A stretch of 64,000 nucleotides of DNA, from positions 186,001 through 250,000 of the forward strand of contig NZ_CP133261.1 in the NCBI RefSeq assembly GCF_030931715.1, given 5' to 3'. Shown piece after piece: positions 44,594-54,448 of this stretch. Position numbers and translations under genes: made by a program. The stretch's first letter is position 1; every line of letters begins with the position of its first letter. The stretch is from Tissierella sp. MB52-C2 (GTDB lineage Bacteria > Bacillota > Clostridia > Tissierellales > Tissierellaceae). Under the pieces are notes generated by a model. The model saw only the letters and a list, made by a program, of their open reading frames with translations. It was not told the DNA's origin and did no database searches.

Positions 44594-46411
44594 ATGTTAG
44601 ATACAAAGAGTCTGAAACTAGTGGCAGATAGGCTCCACCTAGTAGATACCTTATTAGATGAGAATGTTTATGCAGATAAGGTATTAGCAGGTGGTAAAGT
44701 TGTAAACGTTATTACTAAAGAAATCTATGAAGCAGAGGTAGCCATTACAGGTGAGTATATATTAATGGTTGGAAATTGTTCAAAGCTTAAAGGACCTAAA
44801 ACTGAAATAGTAGACGTCACAGGAAAATATATAACGCCAGGCTTTATAGATGCACATATGCATTTTGAATCTGCCATGCTTACAGCTACTGAATTCTCAA
44901 GATTATCTCTACCTACAGGTACAACTTGCCTTATATCAGACCCACATGAAATAGGAAATGTACTAGGAAAAGTTGGAATGAAGGCAATGGCTGAAGAAGT
45001 AGCCACTCTTCCACAGCACGTGTACTTAAGAGTTCCTGCTTTAACTCCAGATTCACCAGGACTTGAAACAGCAGGAAAAAATATAACATCAAAAGACATA
45101 CCAGAAATGCTTTCTTGGGAAACTGTCACAGGAATAGGAGAGACACAAGGAGTAACTACTATAAAATTTGTATATGAGCATAATTATGAAGTTATAAAGG
45201 ATACAATAGCTTCCACAGTATATGCAAGATCAATTGGAAAGCAAGTTGATGGAAATATAGCTGGACTATTTGGAGAAGAACTAGCGGCCCATATAATCTG
45301 CGGTGGAACAGATATATCTTGTCACGAGACTACAACTAAGGAAGAAGCAGTTGAAAAATTAAGATATGGTGTGTACGTGCTAATGAGAGAAGGATCTACT
45401 CAATATAATATGGCTCAATCTGTAAGAGCTATAACTGAAGATGGATTAGACTCTAGAAGAGCGATAATAGCAACTGATGATATGTTAGCTGAAGATATTA
45501 TAAACAAAGGACATATGAATGATATTATAAGGAGAACTATAAAAGAGGGAGTAGACCCAGTTGAAGCTATTCAAATGGCTACTATAAACCCAGCTACTTG
45601 GTTAGGACTTAGTGAAATAGGAGTATTAGCACCGGGAAAATATGCTGATATAGCAGTTATAGACGGAAAGCTTGAAGATATGAATGTAACTCAAGTATTT
45701 TTAAAAGGAGAAAAAATAGCTGAAAATAAAGAACTTTTAATCGACCTTCCAGTCTATACTTATCCAGATACAGTTAAGAAATCAGTAAAGAGAGATCCAA
45801 TAACTGCTGAGGATTTGATGATAGCTTCTAATGATGATAAGGTATTGGCAAACTGTATAGGACTTATACCACTAAACAATTTATCAGAAAAGCTACAGGT
45901 AGAATTGCCGGTTGAAAATGGATATGTAAAATCAAATGTGGAGGATTTACTCCCGGTTGCAGTAGTTGGCAGACATGGGCAAAAGGATATAGGTAAGTCC
46001 TTTGTGAAGGGATTCGATCTTAAAGAAGGAGCTTTTGCAGAGACAGTATCCCATGATACCCATAATCTAATAGTCATAGGAACTAATTATGAAGATATGG
46101 CAGTAGCTGTAAATAGAGTTATAGAACTGCAAGGTGGAGTTGTTATCGCTAAGGACGGAGAAGTAGTAGATGAATTGCCACTTAGAATATCTGGACTTAT
46201 GACAGATGAGTTAACAGCTTATGAACTTACAGATAAAATGACTGAACTCCATAAAAAGGCAAAAGAGGTTCTAAAATGTTCTATACCTGCACCATTTATG
46301 CATTTAGCATTCCTTTCTCTATCTACAAGTCCAAAGTGGAAGATAACTGACAAGGGAGTAGTAGATGTTGAAAATTATAAAGTAATACCATCAATTGAAT
46401 CTATAAAGTAA
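44594..46411 (+). CDS. ade: Adenine deaminase
   Basis: It converts adenine to hypoxanthine and ammonia. A 605-residue amidohydrolase with PGFIDAHMHFESAML (metal-binding HxH), ISDPHEIGNVLG, the GNIAGLFGEELAAHIICGG region, ATDDMLAEDI, and the C-terminal adenine deaminase domain (IGTNYEDMAVAVNRVIELQGG). The GGGGG-rich site precedes the ATG. A sigma-54 promoter implies activation by an NtrC-type protein, such as the one at 60409. Confidence 0.95.
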   Translation: MLDTKSLKLVADRLHLVDTLLDENVYADKVLAGGKVVNVITKEIYEAEVAITGEYILMVGNCSKLKGPKTEIVDVTGKYITPGFIDAHMHFESAMLTATEFSRLSLPTGTTCLISDPHEIGNVLGKVGMKAMAEEVATLPQHVYLRVPALTPDSPGLETAGKNITSKDIPEMLSWETVTGIGETQGVTTIKFVYEHNYEVIKDTIASTVYARSIGKQVDGNIAGLFGEELAAHIICGGTDISCHETTTKEEAVEKLRYGVYVLMREGSTQYNMAQSVRAITEDGLDSRRAIIATDDMLAEDIINKGHMNDIIRRTIKEGVDPVEAIQMATINPATWLGLSEIGVLAPGKYADIAVIDGKLEDMNVTQVFLKGEKIAENKELLIDLPVYTYPDTVKKSVKRDPITAEDLMIASNDDKVLANCIGLIPLNNLSEKLQVELPVENGYVKSNVEDLLPVAVVGRHGQKDIGKSFVKGFDLKEGAFAETVSHDTHNLIVIGTNYEDMAVAVNRVIELQGGVVIAKDGEVVDELPLRISGLMTDELTAYELTDKMTELHKKAKEVLKCSIPAPFMHLAFLSLSTSPKWKITDKGVVDVENYKVIPSIESIK

Positions 46412-46446
46412 TTAAAAATCAAAAAAGAAGTAGTAAATATTGCTGT

Positions 46447-46476
46447 ATATGGCTGGAGATATATCTCCAGCCATAT
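46447..46476 (+). terminator. Hairpin after ade
   Basis: A perfect 30-bp palindrome centred on GGCTGGAGAT/ATCTCCAGCC. It has no good T run, so it is a likely but weak terminator or processing hairpin before the next gene. Confidence 0.6.
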
Positions 46477-46537
46477 GTAAGAATTCAAGTGATTTTCATC
46501 AATTAAATACCAGAAAATATAAGAAAGAAGGTATAAT

Positions 46538-47746
46538 ATGATAAGTGAAAAGAAAAAAATCACTAATAGTACTACAGCATCTTTTCTCGGACTTGTGATA
46601 ATCTCTCTTGTAGGTCTTATATTGTATTTATTATTGTCTAATATTGTAATTGTAACAGATTGGATTCCCTATGAATCTATCATAGAGGGGATAATGGGAA
46701 ATAATATAATATTTAAGTTTATTTGGATGATAAAAGATTTTTCAGAGGGGCAGTTTTATGGAGGATTATTCGCAAGTATAGGTCTTATAATAGGAGCTAT
46801 ACTTGCTTGGAGACTAGATGTTAAAAATTCTAGATATGCTGGTATAAATATATCTTATGGTTTAAATATATGGCCTTGGATATTTACATCACAGATTTTG
46901 ACGATGTCAATATCTATATTTATATTGAACTACTTGAGTCTTTTAGACAATGAAAGCTATACTTGGTTACCTACATTTCTATTATTAGTAGGAGCACCAC
47001 AGGCAGTATTATGCATCTATGGACCTAGTATTAAAGCATTGTTTACAGGTTCAATTTTAGGAGGAACACTTACAGTTCCTATAGCTAACTGGATTAATAA
47101 TTACATAATGATACCAGTTGGGATGCCAGGAACTGTGGCTAATTACTTTGCATTGGCAAGCTCCATAACTATAACATTACAAGTTTGTAGTTTACTTCCA
47201 TGGATGGAAAAAAAGTCATTTAATACTATAGACTATGGACCAAAGCCTACAGAAGAAGAAATGTATAATATCTTAAAAAATCCTCTATGGATTATTAGGA
47301 GAACTTTGGCAGATTTAACAGACCCACTTTTTTATGGAAATGAAATAGCCTCTCTTTTTTTAATAATTGGAGCTATAATAGATTGGCTTTTAAACTCAAA
47401 GCACGGATTCCTAGGATCTCAAGTTTTTCCAGCAATATTATTTTCTCAATTGTTAAGTGGGGGGGTGTCAGTATATCTCTATGGTAGAAAACATTTGGAA
47501 AATGGTTGGTATCCTACTTATGTACCAGTGGTAAGTATAGCCCCATTTTGTGTTTTAACATTTGGAACTACTATACCTGTAATACTACTTTCTTCAATAC
47601 TTGGTGCAATAATAGGGGCACCCTTTGCTGAATTGTTAAATAGAAATCTTCCAGACCATCTCCATGGAGTCATACCAAATGTATTAGCTATGGGTATGAC
47701 TACTATGCTTACAATAAGTGTTATGAATTATTTACCTTGGTTTTAA
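46538..47746 (+). CDS. Uncharacterised polytopic membrane protein with internal duplication
   Basis: I do not recognise the family. The 402 residues hold about ten helices. The halves resemble each other: TWLPTFLLLVGAPQAVLCIY, SILGGTLTVPIANWIN and PGTVANYFALASS in the first match WYPTYVPVVSIAPFCVLTFG, SILGAIIGAPFAELLN and GVIPNVLAMGM in the second. Such inverted or direct duplications are common in transporters. Position 126 bases after ade suggests a base or nucleoside carrier, but nothing in the sequence proves that. Confidence 0.6.
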   Translation: MISEKKKITNSTTASFLGLVIISLVGLILYLLLSNIVIVTDWIPYESIIEGIMGNNIIFKFIWMIKDFSEGQFYGGLFASIGLIIGAILAWRLDVKNSRYAGINISYGLNIWPWIFTSQILTMSISIFILNYLSLLDNESYTWLPTFLLLVGAPQAVLCIYGPSIKALFTGSILGGTLTVPIANWINNYIMIPVGMPGTVANYFALASSITITLQVCSLLPWMEKKSFNTIDYGPKPTEEEMYNILKNPLWIIRRTLADLTDPLFYGNEIASLFLIIGAIIDWLLNSKHGFLGSQVFPAILFSQLLSGGVSVYLYGRKHLENGWYPTYVPVVSIAPFCVLTFGTTIPVILLSSILGAIIGAPFAELLNRNLPDHLHGVIPNVLAMGMTTMLTISVMNYLPWF

Positions 47747-47773
47747 AGGTATCCTTTAAGGATACCTTTTTAT
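47745..47773 (+). terminator. Rho-independent terminator
   Basis: AAAGGTATCC pairs with GGATACCTTT around TTTAA, followed by T residues. Confidence 0.88.
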
Positions 47774-47879
47774 GTGATTATTTTATTATTAGTAGTATAA
47801 CTTTTAGATTTTATAGATTAATTAATTTCCAATAGGGTATCACTAAAATTAGAATATGCATAAAATTAGGAGGATTTAT

Positions 47880-48374
47880 ATGGCGAATTTTGAGACTGAA
47901 AGTTATTCTAAAACAATTGAATATATTTTAAAGAATCATCATACTCCATTAAAAAAGGAATTACCTGAGTTAGAGAAATTAGTATATACAATATTTAAAG
48001 TTCATTTTGAAGATATGGGAGATGTTTTAGAGAAGGTTCATGAACTATACGGACGACTAAAGACTACTTTAGAATCCCATATAATAAAGGAAGAAAGAGC
48101 ATTATTCTATAGCATAAGGGACTATGATAGGGATAAATCAAAGGATTTATTAGAGGAAGTACTGGAAGGAATCAAAAGCGTTGAGATGGATAATAAAGAA
48201 ATAGAAGAACTAGTAAAGGAAATTAGAAAAGTAACAGATGATTATTTAATTCCACCTACCAGTTGTCCGACTTATGAAAATACTTATGATAGATTAAAAG
48301 ATTTAGAAAAAAACTTATGCGAACATATAGAGATAGAGAGTACATTATTTCTTAGATTAAAAGATGAAAGATAG
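47880..48374 (+). CDS. Hemerythrin-domain protein (RIC/YtfE C-terminal-domain-like)
   Basis: A 164-residue helical protein with the diiron hemerythrin pattern of the RIC (ScdA/YtfE) group: YILKNHHTPLKKELPELEKL, VHFEDMG, LESHIIKEERALF and CEHIEIESTLF. The N-terminal ScdA (DUF542) domain is missing, so it is a domain-only version. RIC proteins repair Fe-S clusters after nitrosative or oxidative damage. I use ATG 47880 behind AGGAGG. Confidence 0.85.
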   Translation: MANFETESYSKTIEYILKNHHTPLKKELPELEKLVYTIFKVHFEDMGDVLEKVHELYGRLKTTLESHIIKEERALFYSIRDYDRDKSKDLLEEVLEGIKSVEMDNKEIEELVKEIRKVTDDYLIPPTSCPTYENTYDRLKDLEKNLCEHIEIESTLFLRLKDER

Positions 48375-48379
48375 TAGAC

Positions 48380-48428
48380 AAAAAAACATCTCAAACTGCT
48401 TTAATAAGCAGTTTGAGATGTTTTTTTT
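48380..48428 (+). terminator. Rho-independent terminator
   Basis: A perfect stem (AAAAAACATCTCAAACTGCT and complement) around TTAATA, with a run of eight or more T. Confidence 0.92.
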
Positions 48429-48447
48429 ATATATACTTAAATAAATT

Positions 48448-48802
<355 letters not shown>

Positions 48803-48806
<4 letters not shown>

Positions 48807-49831
48807 ATAGACTCCGAAGCCTAAATTTTAGTCTTGTCATTCTTGTATTTATAATTATGATATTTTCTAGTATATTAGCAGGTATTATCTTGTTTGTTTT
48901 GATTAAATGCAACATTATTTCTTATATAAGGATAACTCCAAGACTATTTTTAATGATTGGGCTTATTGTAAGTACAATCATTGGAACGATTCTTACTTTT
49001 CCCATAGGAAATCACTTTTTAAGACCTTTAAATCAATTGATTGAGGCAACTCAAGAGGTATCCAGGGGCAATTTTAGTGTTAAGGTAAAAGAACTTGAGA
49101 AAAATTATGAAATAGATAAACTTATTAGAAGTTTTAACACTATGACAAATGAATTAAGCAGTATTGAGATGTTTAGAAAGAACTTTATTAATAACTTCTC
49201 CCATGAGTTCAGAACACCAATAGTGTCTATACGAGGATTTGCAAGACAACTTAAAAATTCTACTTTAACAGATGAAATGCGTAAGGAGTATATTGATATA
49301 ATAATTAGAGAGTCGGAAAGACTTACAAATATGTCCTAGAACATTTTGCTTTTAACAAAACTTGAGAATCAAGAAATAGTTACAGACAAAAAGTTGTTTT
49401 CATTGGACGAGCAGCTTAGGAACTGTATATTACTATTACAGATGGAGTGGGAGAGGAAGGATATTAGTTTTAGTGTTGAGTTGGACTCAATTGGGTATTA
49501 TGGAAATGAAGAAATGTTGTCTCATGTTTGGTTAAATTTGTTAGGAAATGCAATTAAATTCAGCCATAAGGGCGGAGAAATTACAGTAAAATGCCGTAAT
49601 GAGGGAAGCTATGTTAAGGTCAAGATTTCTGATAATGGTATAGGAATGAATGATGATACTAGACATCATGTATTTGAAAAATTTTATCAAGGGGACTCCT
49701 CACGTTCTTCAGAAGGTAATGGTCTAGGGCTTTCCCTTGTGAAACGTATTGTGGATTTGTGCGAAGGGAGAATTGATGTGAAAAGTCGCTTAGAAAAAGG
49801 AACAGATATTGTTATCAGATTACCAAATTGA
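48803..49831 (+). pseudogene. Sensor histidine kinase interrupted by one TAG codon
   Basis: Two membrane helices, a HAMP domain (PLNQLIEATQEVSRGNFSVK), the H-box NFSHEFRTPIVSIRGF and a complete ATPase domain (NLLGNAIKFSHKGG, SDNGIGMND, NGLGLSLVKRI) lie in one frame. The only break is TAG at 49337-49339, in LTNMS-stop-NILLLTKLENQE, where Glu (GAG/GAA) is normal. With its regulator truncated, the system is most likely dead. Confidence 0.85.
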
Positions 49832-49894
49832 ATAAGAATAAAGCGTTAAAGAATATACAATCAAATTTAAATAGACAGAAGAGGTGTGTTTAAG

Positions 49895-50641
49895 ATGGAA
49901 ATAAAAGCAGCAGTAAATATGAATCAATTAAAGATGATGGAAAAAGAGTTAAAGAGATTTTTAATGTCCTATAAGTTTGGGCTTGAGGAAGTAAAGACAA
50001 AAATCAATATTTTAAATGAGGAATTCAAATACATTCATGACTATAATCCTATTGAGCATGTGAAATCTAGAATTAAAAGTCCTGAAAGTATTTTAGAAAA
50101 ATTAAATAGAAAAGATTTAGAGATTTCTTTTCCTTCAATAAAAGAGAATATTAAGGATATAGCTGGAATTCGGATAGTTTGTTCATTCGTATCGGATATA
50201 TATAAAATAAGTGAAATGTTAAAGAAACAGAAGGACTTGAAGGTGATAAAGTATAGGGACTATATAAAAAATCCTAAGCCTAATGGGTATCAAAGCCTCC
50301 ACTTGGTTTTACAAGTACCAGTATTTATGTCAGATAGGATTGAAGATGTTTGTGTAGAAGTTCAGATTCGAACAATGGGTATGGATTTCTGGGCAAGCTT
50401 AGAGCATAAAATTTATTATAAATATAATAGTGACGTTCCTCAAAGGTTAAAGGATGAGTTAAGGGAAGCCGCAATTACAGTGTCTCAGTTAGATAGAAGA
50501 ATGGAAAATCTCAGTAAAGAGGTTATAAAGATAAAGGACTCCAATAGTTCAGAGGAAAATTTGATAAATATTTTTGTAAAGGACACCAGTTTCTATCTTT
50601 CTGATAGTCTTTTAAATTTAGAGGAAGAATTGGAGGCATAA
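49895..50641 (+). CDS. Small alarmone synthetase, (p)ppGpp (YjbM/YwaC type)
   Basis: A synthetase-only RelA/SpoT domain of 248 residues with VKSRIKSPESILEKL, IKDIAGIRIVCSF (catalytic Asp), RDYIKNPKPNGYQSLHL (GTP-binding Tyr) and VEVQIRTMGMDFWASLEHKIYYK. There is no HD hydrolase, TGS or ACT domain. The C-terminal helices drive tetramers in this group. I start at ATG 49895; a GTG at 49886 overlaps the ribosome site. Confidence 0.93.
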   Translation: MEIKAAVNMNQLKMMEKELKRFLMSYKFGLEEVKTKINILNEEFKYIHDYNPIEHVKSRIKSPESILEKLNRKDLEISFPSIKENIKDIAGIRIVCSFVSDIYKISEMLKKQKDLKVIKYRDYIKNPKPNGYQSLHLVLQVPVFMSDRIEDVCVEVQIRTMGMDFWASLEHKIYYKYNSDVPQRLKDELREAAITVSQLDRRMENLSKEVIKIKDSNSSEENLINIFVKDTSFYLSDSLLNLEEELEA

Positions 50642-50674
50642 TTTTATGAATATAAAAGAAAAGTATGTAAATTC

Positions 50675-50737
50675 TTGACATAGAAAAATAAATATGGTAC
50701 ATTTTTCTTATTAGCACTCTAGTGGTGCGAGTGCTAA
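50675..50737 (+). promoter_or_regulatory. htpG promoter with CIRCE operator
   Basis: TTGACA (50675) and TACATT (50698) are 17 bases apart. TTAGCACTC-N9-GAGTGCTAA (50711-50737) is a perfect CIRCE element, the HrcA operator, downstream of the -10 and 36 bases before the ATG. Confidence 0.95.
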
Positions 50738-50773
50738 TTTATTTAAAATAAGAATTAAGAAAGGGAAGATACT

Positions 50774-52651
50774 ATGGAAAAGAGAGAATTTAGGGCAGAA
50801 TCTAAACGTTTATTAGATCTTATGGTCAACTCAATCTATACTCATAAGGAAATATTTTTAAGAGAATTAATTTCTAACTCATCTGATGCCATAGATAAAA
50901 TTTATTATAAGGCATTAACAGATGAAAATATATCCTTCAACAAAGATGATTATTATATCAAAATAGTTGCAGATAAGGATAATAGAACCTTAACCATATC
51001 AGATACAGGAATAGGAATGTCTAAAGAAGAGTTGGAAGAACATCTTGGAGTAATAGCCAATAGCGGAAGCTTTGCATTTAAAAATGAAAATCAATTAAAA
51101 GATGGATATGATATAATCGGTCAATTTGGTGTTGGATTTTATTCTGCATTTATGGTAGCAGACAAGGTAACAGTCGTAAGTAAAACCTTTGGATCTGAAG
51201 AAGCATATAAGTGGGAGTCAGAAGGAGCAGAGGGATATACCATAGACAGAGCGACAAAGGACATAGTAGGAACAGATATAATACTTAACATAAAAGAAAA
51301 CACAGAAGATGAAAAATATGATGAGTTTTTAGAAGAATATAGACTTAGAGGAATCATAAAAAAATATTCTGATTTCATTAGATACCCAATTAAATTAGAT
51401 ATAACAAAGAGTAAATTAAAAGAAGGTTCAGAAGACGAATACGAAGAATATAAAGAAGAACAAATAATCAATAGTATGGTTCCTATTTGGAGAAAGAATA
51501 AAAATGAGTTAAAAGAAGAAGACTATGAAAACTTTTACATGGAAAAACATTTTGGCTTTGATAAACCAATGAAATCTATCCATTTAAGTGTAGATGGAAC
51601 TCTAAGATATAATGCCATATTATTTATACCACAGGAAGCACCTTATGATTTTTATACTAAGGAATATGAAAAAGGGTTAGAATTATATTCTAATGGAGTC
51701 CTTATAATGGAAAAATGTGCTGATCTTTTACCAGATTATTTTAGTTTTGTAAAGGGAGTAGTCGATTCAGAAGATCTATCTCTTAATATATCTAGGGAAA
51801 TATTACAGCATGATAGACAGCTAAAACTAATTGCTAAGAAGATTGAAGATAAAATAAAAGACGAGTTAAATATAGTATTAAAGAATAATAGAGAAGAATA
51901 TGAAAAATTCTTTGAAAGCTTTGGAAAGCAGTTGAAGTTTGGAGTTTATAGTGATTTTGGTATGAATAAGGAAGTTCTACAAGACTTACTTTTATTCTAT
52001 TCATCTAAGGAAAAGAAAATGGTTACATTAGATGAATATATAAGTAGAATGCCAGAGGAACAAAAGTATATCTATTATGCGGTTGGAGAGTCAGTTGACA
52101 GGATAGATAAATTACCACAGACTGAAGTTGTAAAGGATAAGGACTACGAAATCCTATACTTTACAGATGATATAGATGAATTTGCAATTAAGGTATTGAT
52201 GAGTTATAAGGAAAAAGAATTTAAATCAGTATCATCAGGAGACTTAGGCATAGAAATTGATGAAAATGATAAAGATAATGAAAAGGAAATAGAAGAGAAT
52301 AAGGACTTATTTGGATTTATGAAAGAAACCTTATTAAATAAAATAAATGAAATCAAACCATCAAAAAGACTAAAAAATCATCCAGTTTGTTTATCTACAG
52401 AAGGAGATCTTTCCATAGAGATGGAAAAGGTTTTAAATATGATGCCAGACAATCCTAATATAAAAGCAGATAAAATATTAGAAATCAATGTAAATCACCC
52501 TGTATTTGAGACATTGAAATCTGCCTATGAAAATGATAAAGAAAAGTTAAAATTATATACTAATCTATTATATAATCAAGCACTGTTAATAGAGGGATTA
52601 CCTATTGAAGATCCTGTAGAATTTACTAACAATATATGTAAACTTATGTAA
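50774..52651 (+). CDS. htpG: Hsp90-family chaperone HtpG
   Basis: A 625-residue Hsp90: the N-terminal GHKL ATPase ([40 protein letters not shown]), a middle domain ([16 protein letters not shown]) and a C-terminal dimer domain. It folds client proteins under stress. The CIRCE element upstream predicts HrcA repression, as for groESL/dnaK. Confidence 0.97.
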   Translation: MEKREFRAESKRLLDLMVNSIYTHKEIFLRELISNSSDAIDKIYYKALTDENISFNKDDYYIKIVADKDNRTLTISDTGIGMSKEELEEHLGVIANSGSFAFKNENQLKDGYDIIGQFGVGFYSAFMVADKVTVVSKTFGSEEAYKWESEGAEGYTIDRATKDIVGTDIILNIKENTEDEKYDEFLEEYRLRGIIKKYSDFIRYPIKLDITKSKLKEGSEDEYEEYKEEQIINSMVPIWRKNKNELKEEDYENFYMEKHFGFDKPMKSIHLSVDGTLRYNAILFIPQEAPYDFYTKEYEKGLELYSNGVLIMEKCADLLPDYFSFVKGVVDSEDLSLNISREILQHDRQLKLIAKKIEDKIKDELNIVLKNNREEYEKFFESFGKQLKFGVYSDFGMNKEVLQDLLLFYSSKEKKMVTLDEYISRMPEEQKYIYYAVGESVDRIDKLPQTEVVKDKDYEILYFTDDIDEFAIKVLMSYKEKEFKSVSSGDLGIEIDENDKDNEKEIEENKDLFGFMKETLLNKINEIKPSKRLKNHPVCLSTEGDLSIEMEKVLNMMPDNPNIKADKILEINVNHPVFETLKSAYENDKEKLKLYTNLLYNQALLIEGLPIEDPVEFTNNICKLM

Positions 52652-52723
52652 TATAAAGAGGTGGTTTAAGTATACTTTGCCAGTAAACTAAAACCACTTT
52701 CTTGTTTTCGAAAGGAGAAAAAC

Positions 52724-54190
52724 ATGAAATTAATAATACCTGTCATAGTTGGAGCCATCATAGGATATTTTACAAACTGGCTTGCCATAAAAATGTTATT
52801 TAGGCCCCACTATGAAAAGAAAATATTTGGTATAAAAGTTCCCTTTACTCCAGGACTAATACCTAAAGAAAAAGATAGAATAGCTAAGAGTATTGGTGAG
52901 ACTGTAGGTGTTTATCTATTGTCACCTGATACAATAATAGAAGCTCTTTCTAATAAGGAAATAGATAATACGATTAAGTCTTGGATATATAATAATATGG
53001 AAAGATTAAAGGAAAATCACCAATCTATAAAAGTATTTTTAGAAAATACACTAGACAATAATTACAATAAATTTGTAAGGAGAATAGAAGAAAAGACAAG
53101 GGATTTAATTATAAAACAAATTAGAAAAGATGAATTTAAAAGTTTAATATCAAAGTCTATTGCCGAAAAAGTAAATAATATGAATTGTGAAGATATTTAT
53201 AGATTATTAGATGAAAAATTAAGAGATTTTTTATTAGAGTTATCAAAATCTCATGAATTAAAAGTAGGAATAATAGAGTTAATAAAATCAAAATTAGATG
53301 CTTTATCAGGTGATGAAAGGAAGTTATCTGAAATATTGCCGGAAGAAATATTATCTTCCATAAATAATTATATTGATGAAAATAAAGATGAAATAGGAAA
53401 TATTATAAAAAACAGCTTTAAGGATCCTGCTATACAACAAAAACTTAAAAATTCCATATCTGAATTAGTGCTCAAAAATATGAGTAAGGTAATTATGGCA
53501 TTTGTAAGCCCTGATATGATAACTGAAAAGATATTTCATATGATTGAAAAATACATCAATAGTGAAGATACAAATAGGGATATTGTAATGCTTATTAAAT
53601 CTCTATTAGATAAGCTATTAGAATCAAAAGTTTCAGAAATAAGTCCAAAGATATTAGATGGCATTGGAGAAGAAGGATTTGAAAAAATATCATGTATATT
53701 AATTGGATATATTGCCAATGAAGATAATTACAATGTATTATTAAATATCTTAGGAGAAAAATTAAGAAATTCTGAATCAGAAAACAAGGAAGCTATAATA
53801 GATTACTTAACTAAAAATATAGATAAAGTATTGGAAAGCGAAGAGCTTGAGAAAAGTATAGATTTATTTATAGCAAATATTGTGGAGGAGTTTTTAAACA
53901 AATCCATATCATCTATGGTAGGAAAGATAGATGAAGATAGTATTTTAAGAATATACAATTCTTTACGGAATATATTTGATAAGTTTGCCATAAATCAATT
54001 GCCAAAAATAATTGAATTCTTTAATATATCAAAGATTGTTGAGGATAAAATACAAAGTTTTGATGTGAACTTTACAGAAAAGCTGATTTTAGATATTGCC
54101 AATAAAGAGTTAAAGGCTATTACATGGTTAGGAGCTTTACTTGGTGGAATCATGGGCATATTAACCCCCCTTCTTCAAATGTTGTATTAA
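52724..54190 (+). CDS. DUF445-family membrane protein (YheB-like)
   Basis: The N-terminal helix IIPVIVGAIIGYFTNWLAIKMLF and FRPHYEKKIFGIKVPFTPGLIPKEK are the DUF445 signature. A long helical cytoplasmic body follows, and a C-terminal helix (WLGALLGGIMGILTPLL) returns to the membrane. B. subtilis YheB is the closest named type; the function is unknown. GAAAGGAG precedes the ATG. Confidence 0.88.
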   Translation: MKLIIPVIVGAIIGYFTNWLAIKMLFRPHYEKKIFGIKVPFTPGLIPKEKDRIAKSIGETVGVYLLSPDTIIEALSNKEIDNTIKSWIYNNMERLKENHQSIKVFLENTLDNNYNKFVRRIEEKTRDLIIKQIRKDEFKSLISKSIAEKVNNMNCEDIYRLLDEKLRDFLLELSKSHELKVGIIELIKSKLDALSGDERKLSEILPEEILSSINNYIDENKDEIGNIIKNSFKDPAIQQKLKNSISELVLKNMSKVIMAFVSPDMITEKIFHMIEKYINSEDTNRDIVMLIKSLLDKLLESKVSEISPKILDGIGEEGFEKISCILIGYIANEDNYNVLLNILGEKLRNSESENKEAIIDYLTKNIDKVLESEELEKSIDLFIANIVEEFLNKSISSMVGKIDEDSILRIYNSLRNIFDKFAINQLPKIIEFFNISKIVEDKIQSFDVNFTEKLILDIANKELKAITWLGALLGGIMGILTPLLQMLY

Positions 54191-54283
54191 GATAATTTAA
54201 TATCTTTGATTTTTAAGCTAATATTTGATAAATTGGGTATATGTTGTATATGAATGAATAAGATATACCATATATAGTTCGAA

Positions 54284-54426
54284 AATAGTGAATAGTGAAT
54301 AACTAATATAAGCAGGGTACCAAAATTGTGGTTTTCAATTTTGTGTACATCGCTTAGTTTGTTTATCTAGTGAATAGTTAGAAGCCTTTATGTATATAGG
54401 TTCTCAACTATTCACTATTCATTCTT
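54284..54426. repeat. MITE-like inverted-repeat segment
   Basis: AATAGTGAATAGTGAAT at the left is mirrored by CTATTCACTATTCATTC at the right, with another direct TAGTGAATAGTTA inside. An internal hairpin CAAAATTG/CAATTTTG lies near 54320. It fills most of the gap before nrdJ. I see no cobalamin riboswitch or NrdR box. Confidence 0.55.
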
Positions 54427-54448
54427 AACTAAATGGAGGGGGAAAAAT

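Noticed and set aside
49337-49339. In-frame TAG in the histidine kinase as a recoded (pyrrolysine) codon
   Set aside because: The position normally holds Glu next to a conserved Asn, the partner regulator is truncated, and no pyrrolysine genes are in the window. A nonsense mutation is simpler.
54191-54448. Cobalamin riboswitch or NrdR box before the B12-dependent reductase
   Set aside because: No B12-box sequence and no NrdR-like repeat; the gap is filled by inverted repeats.
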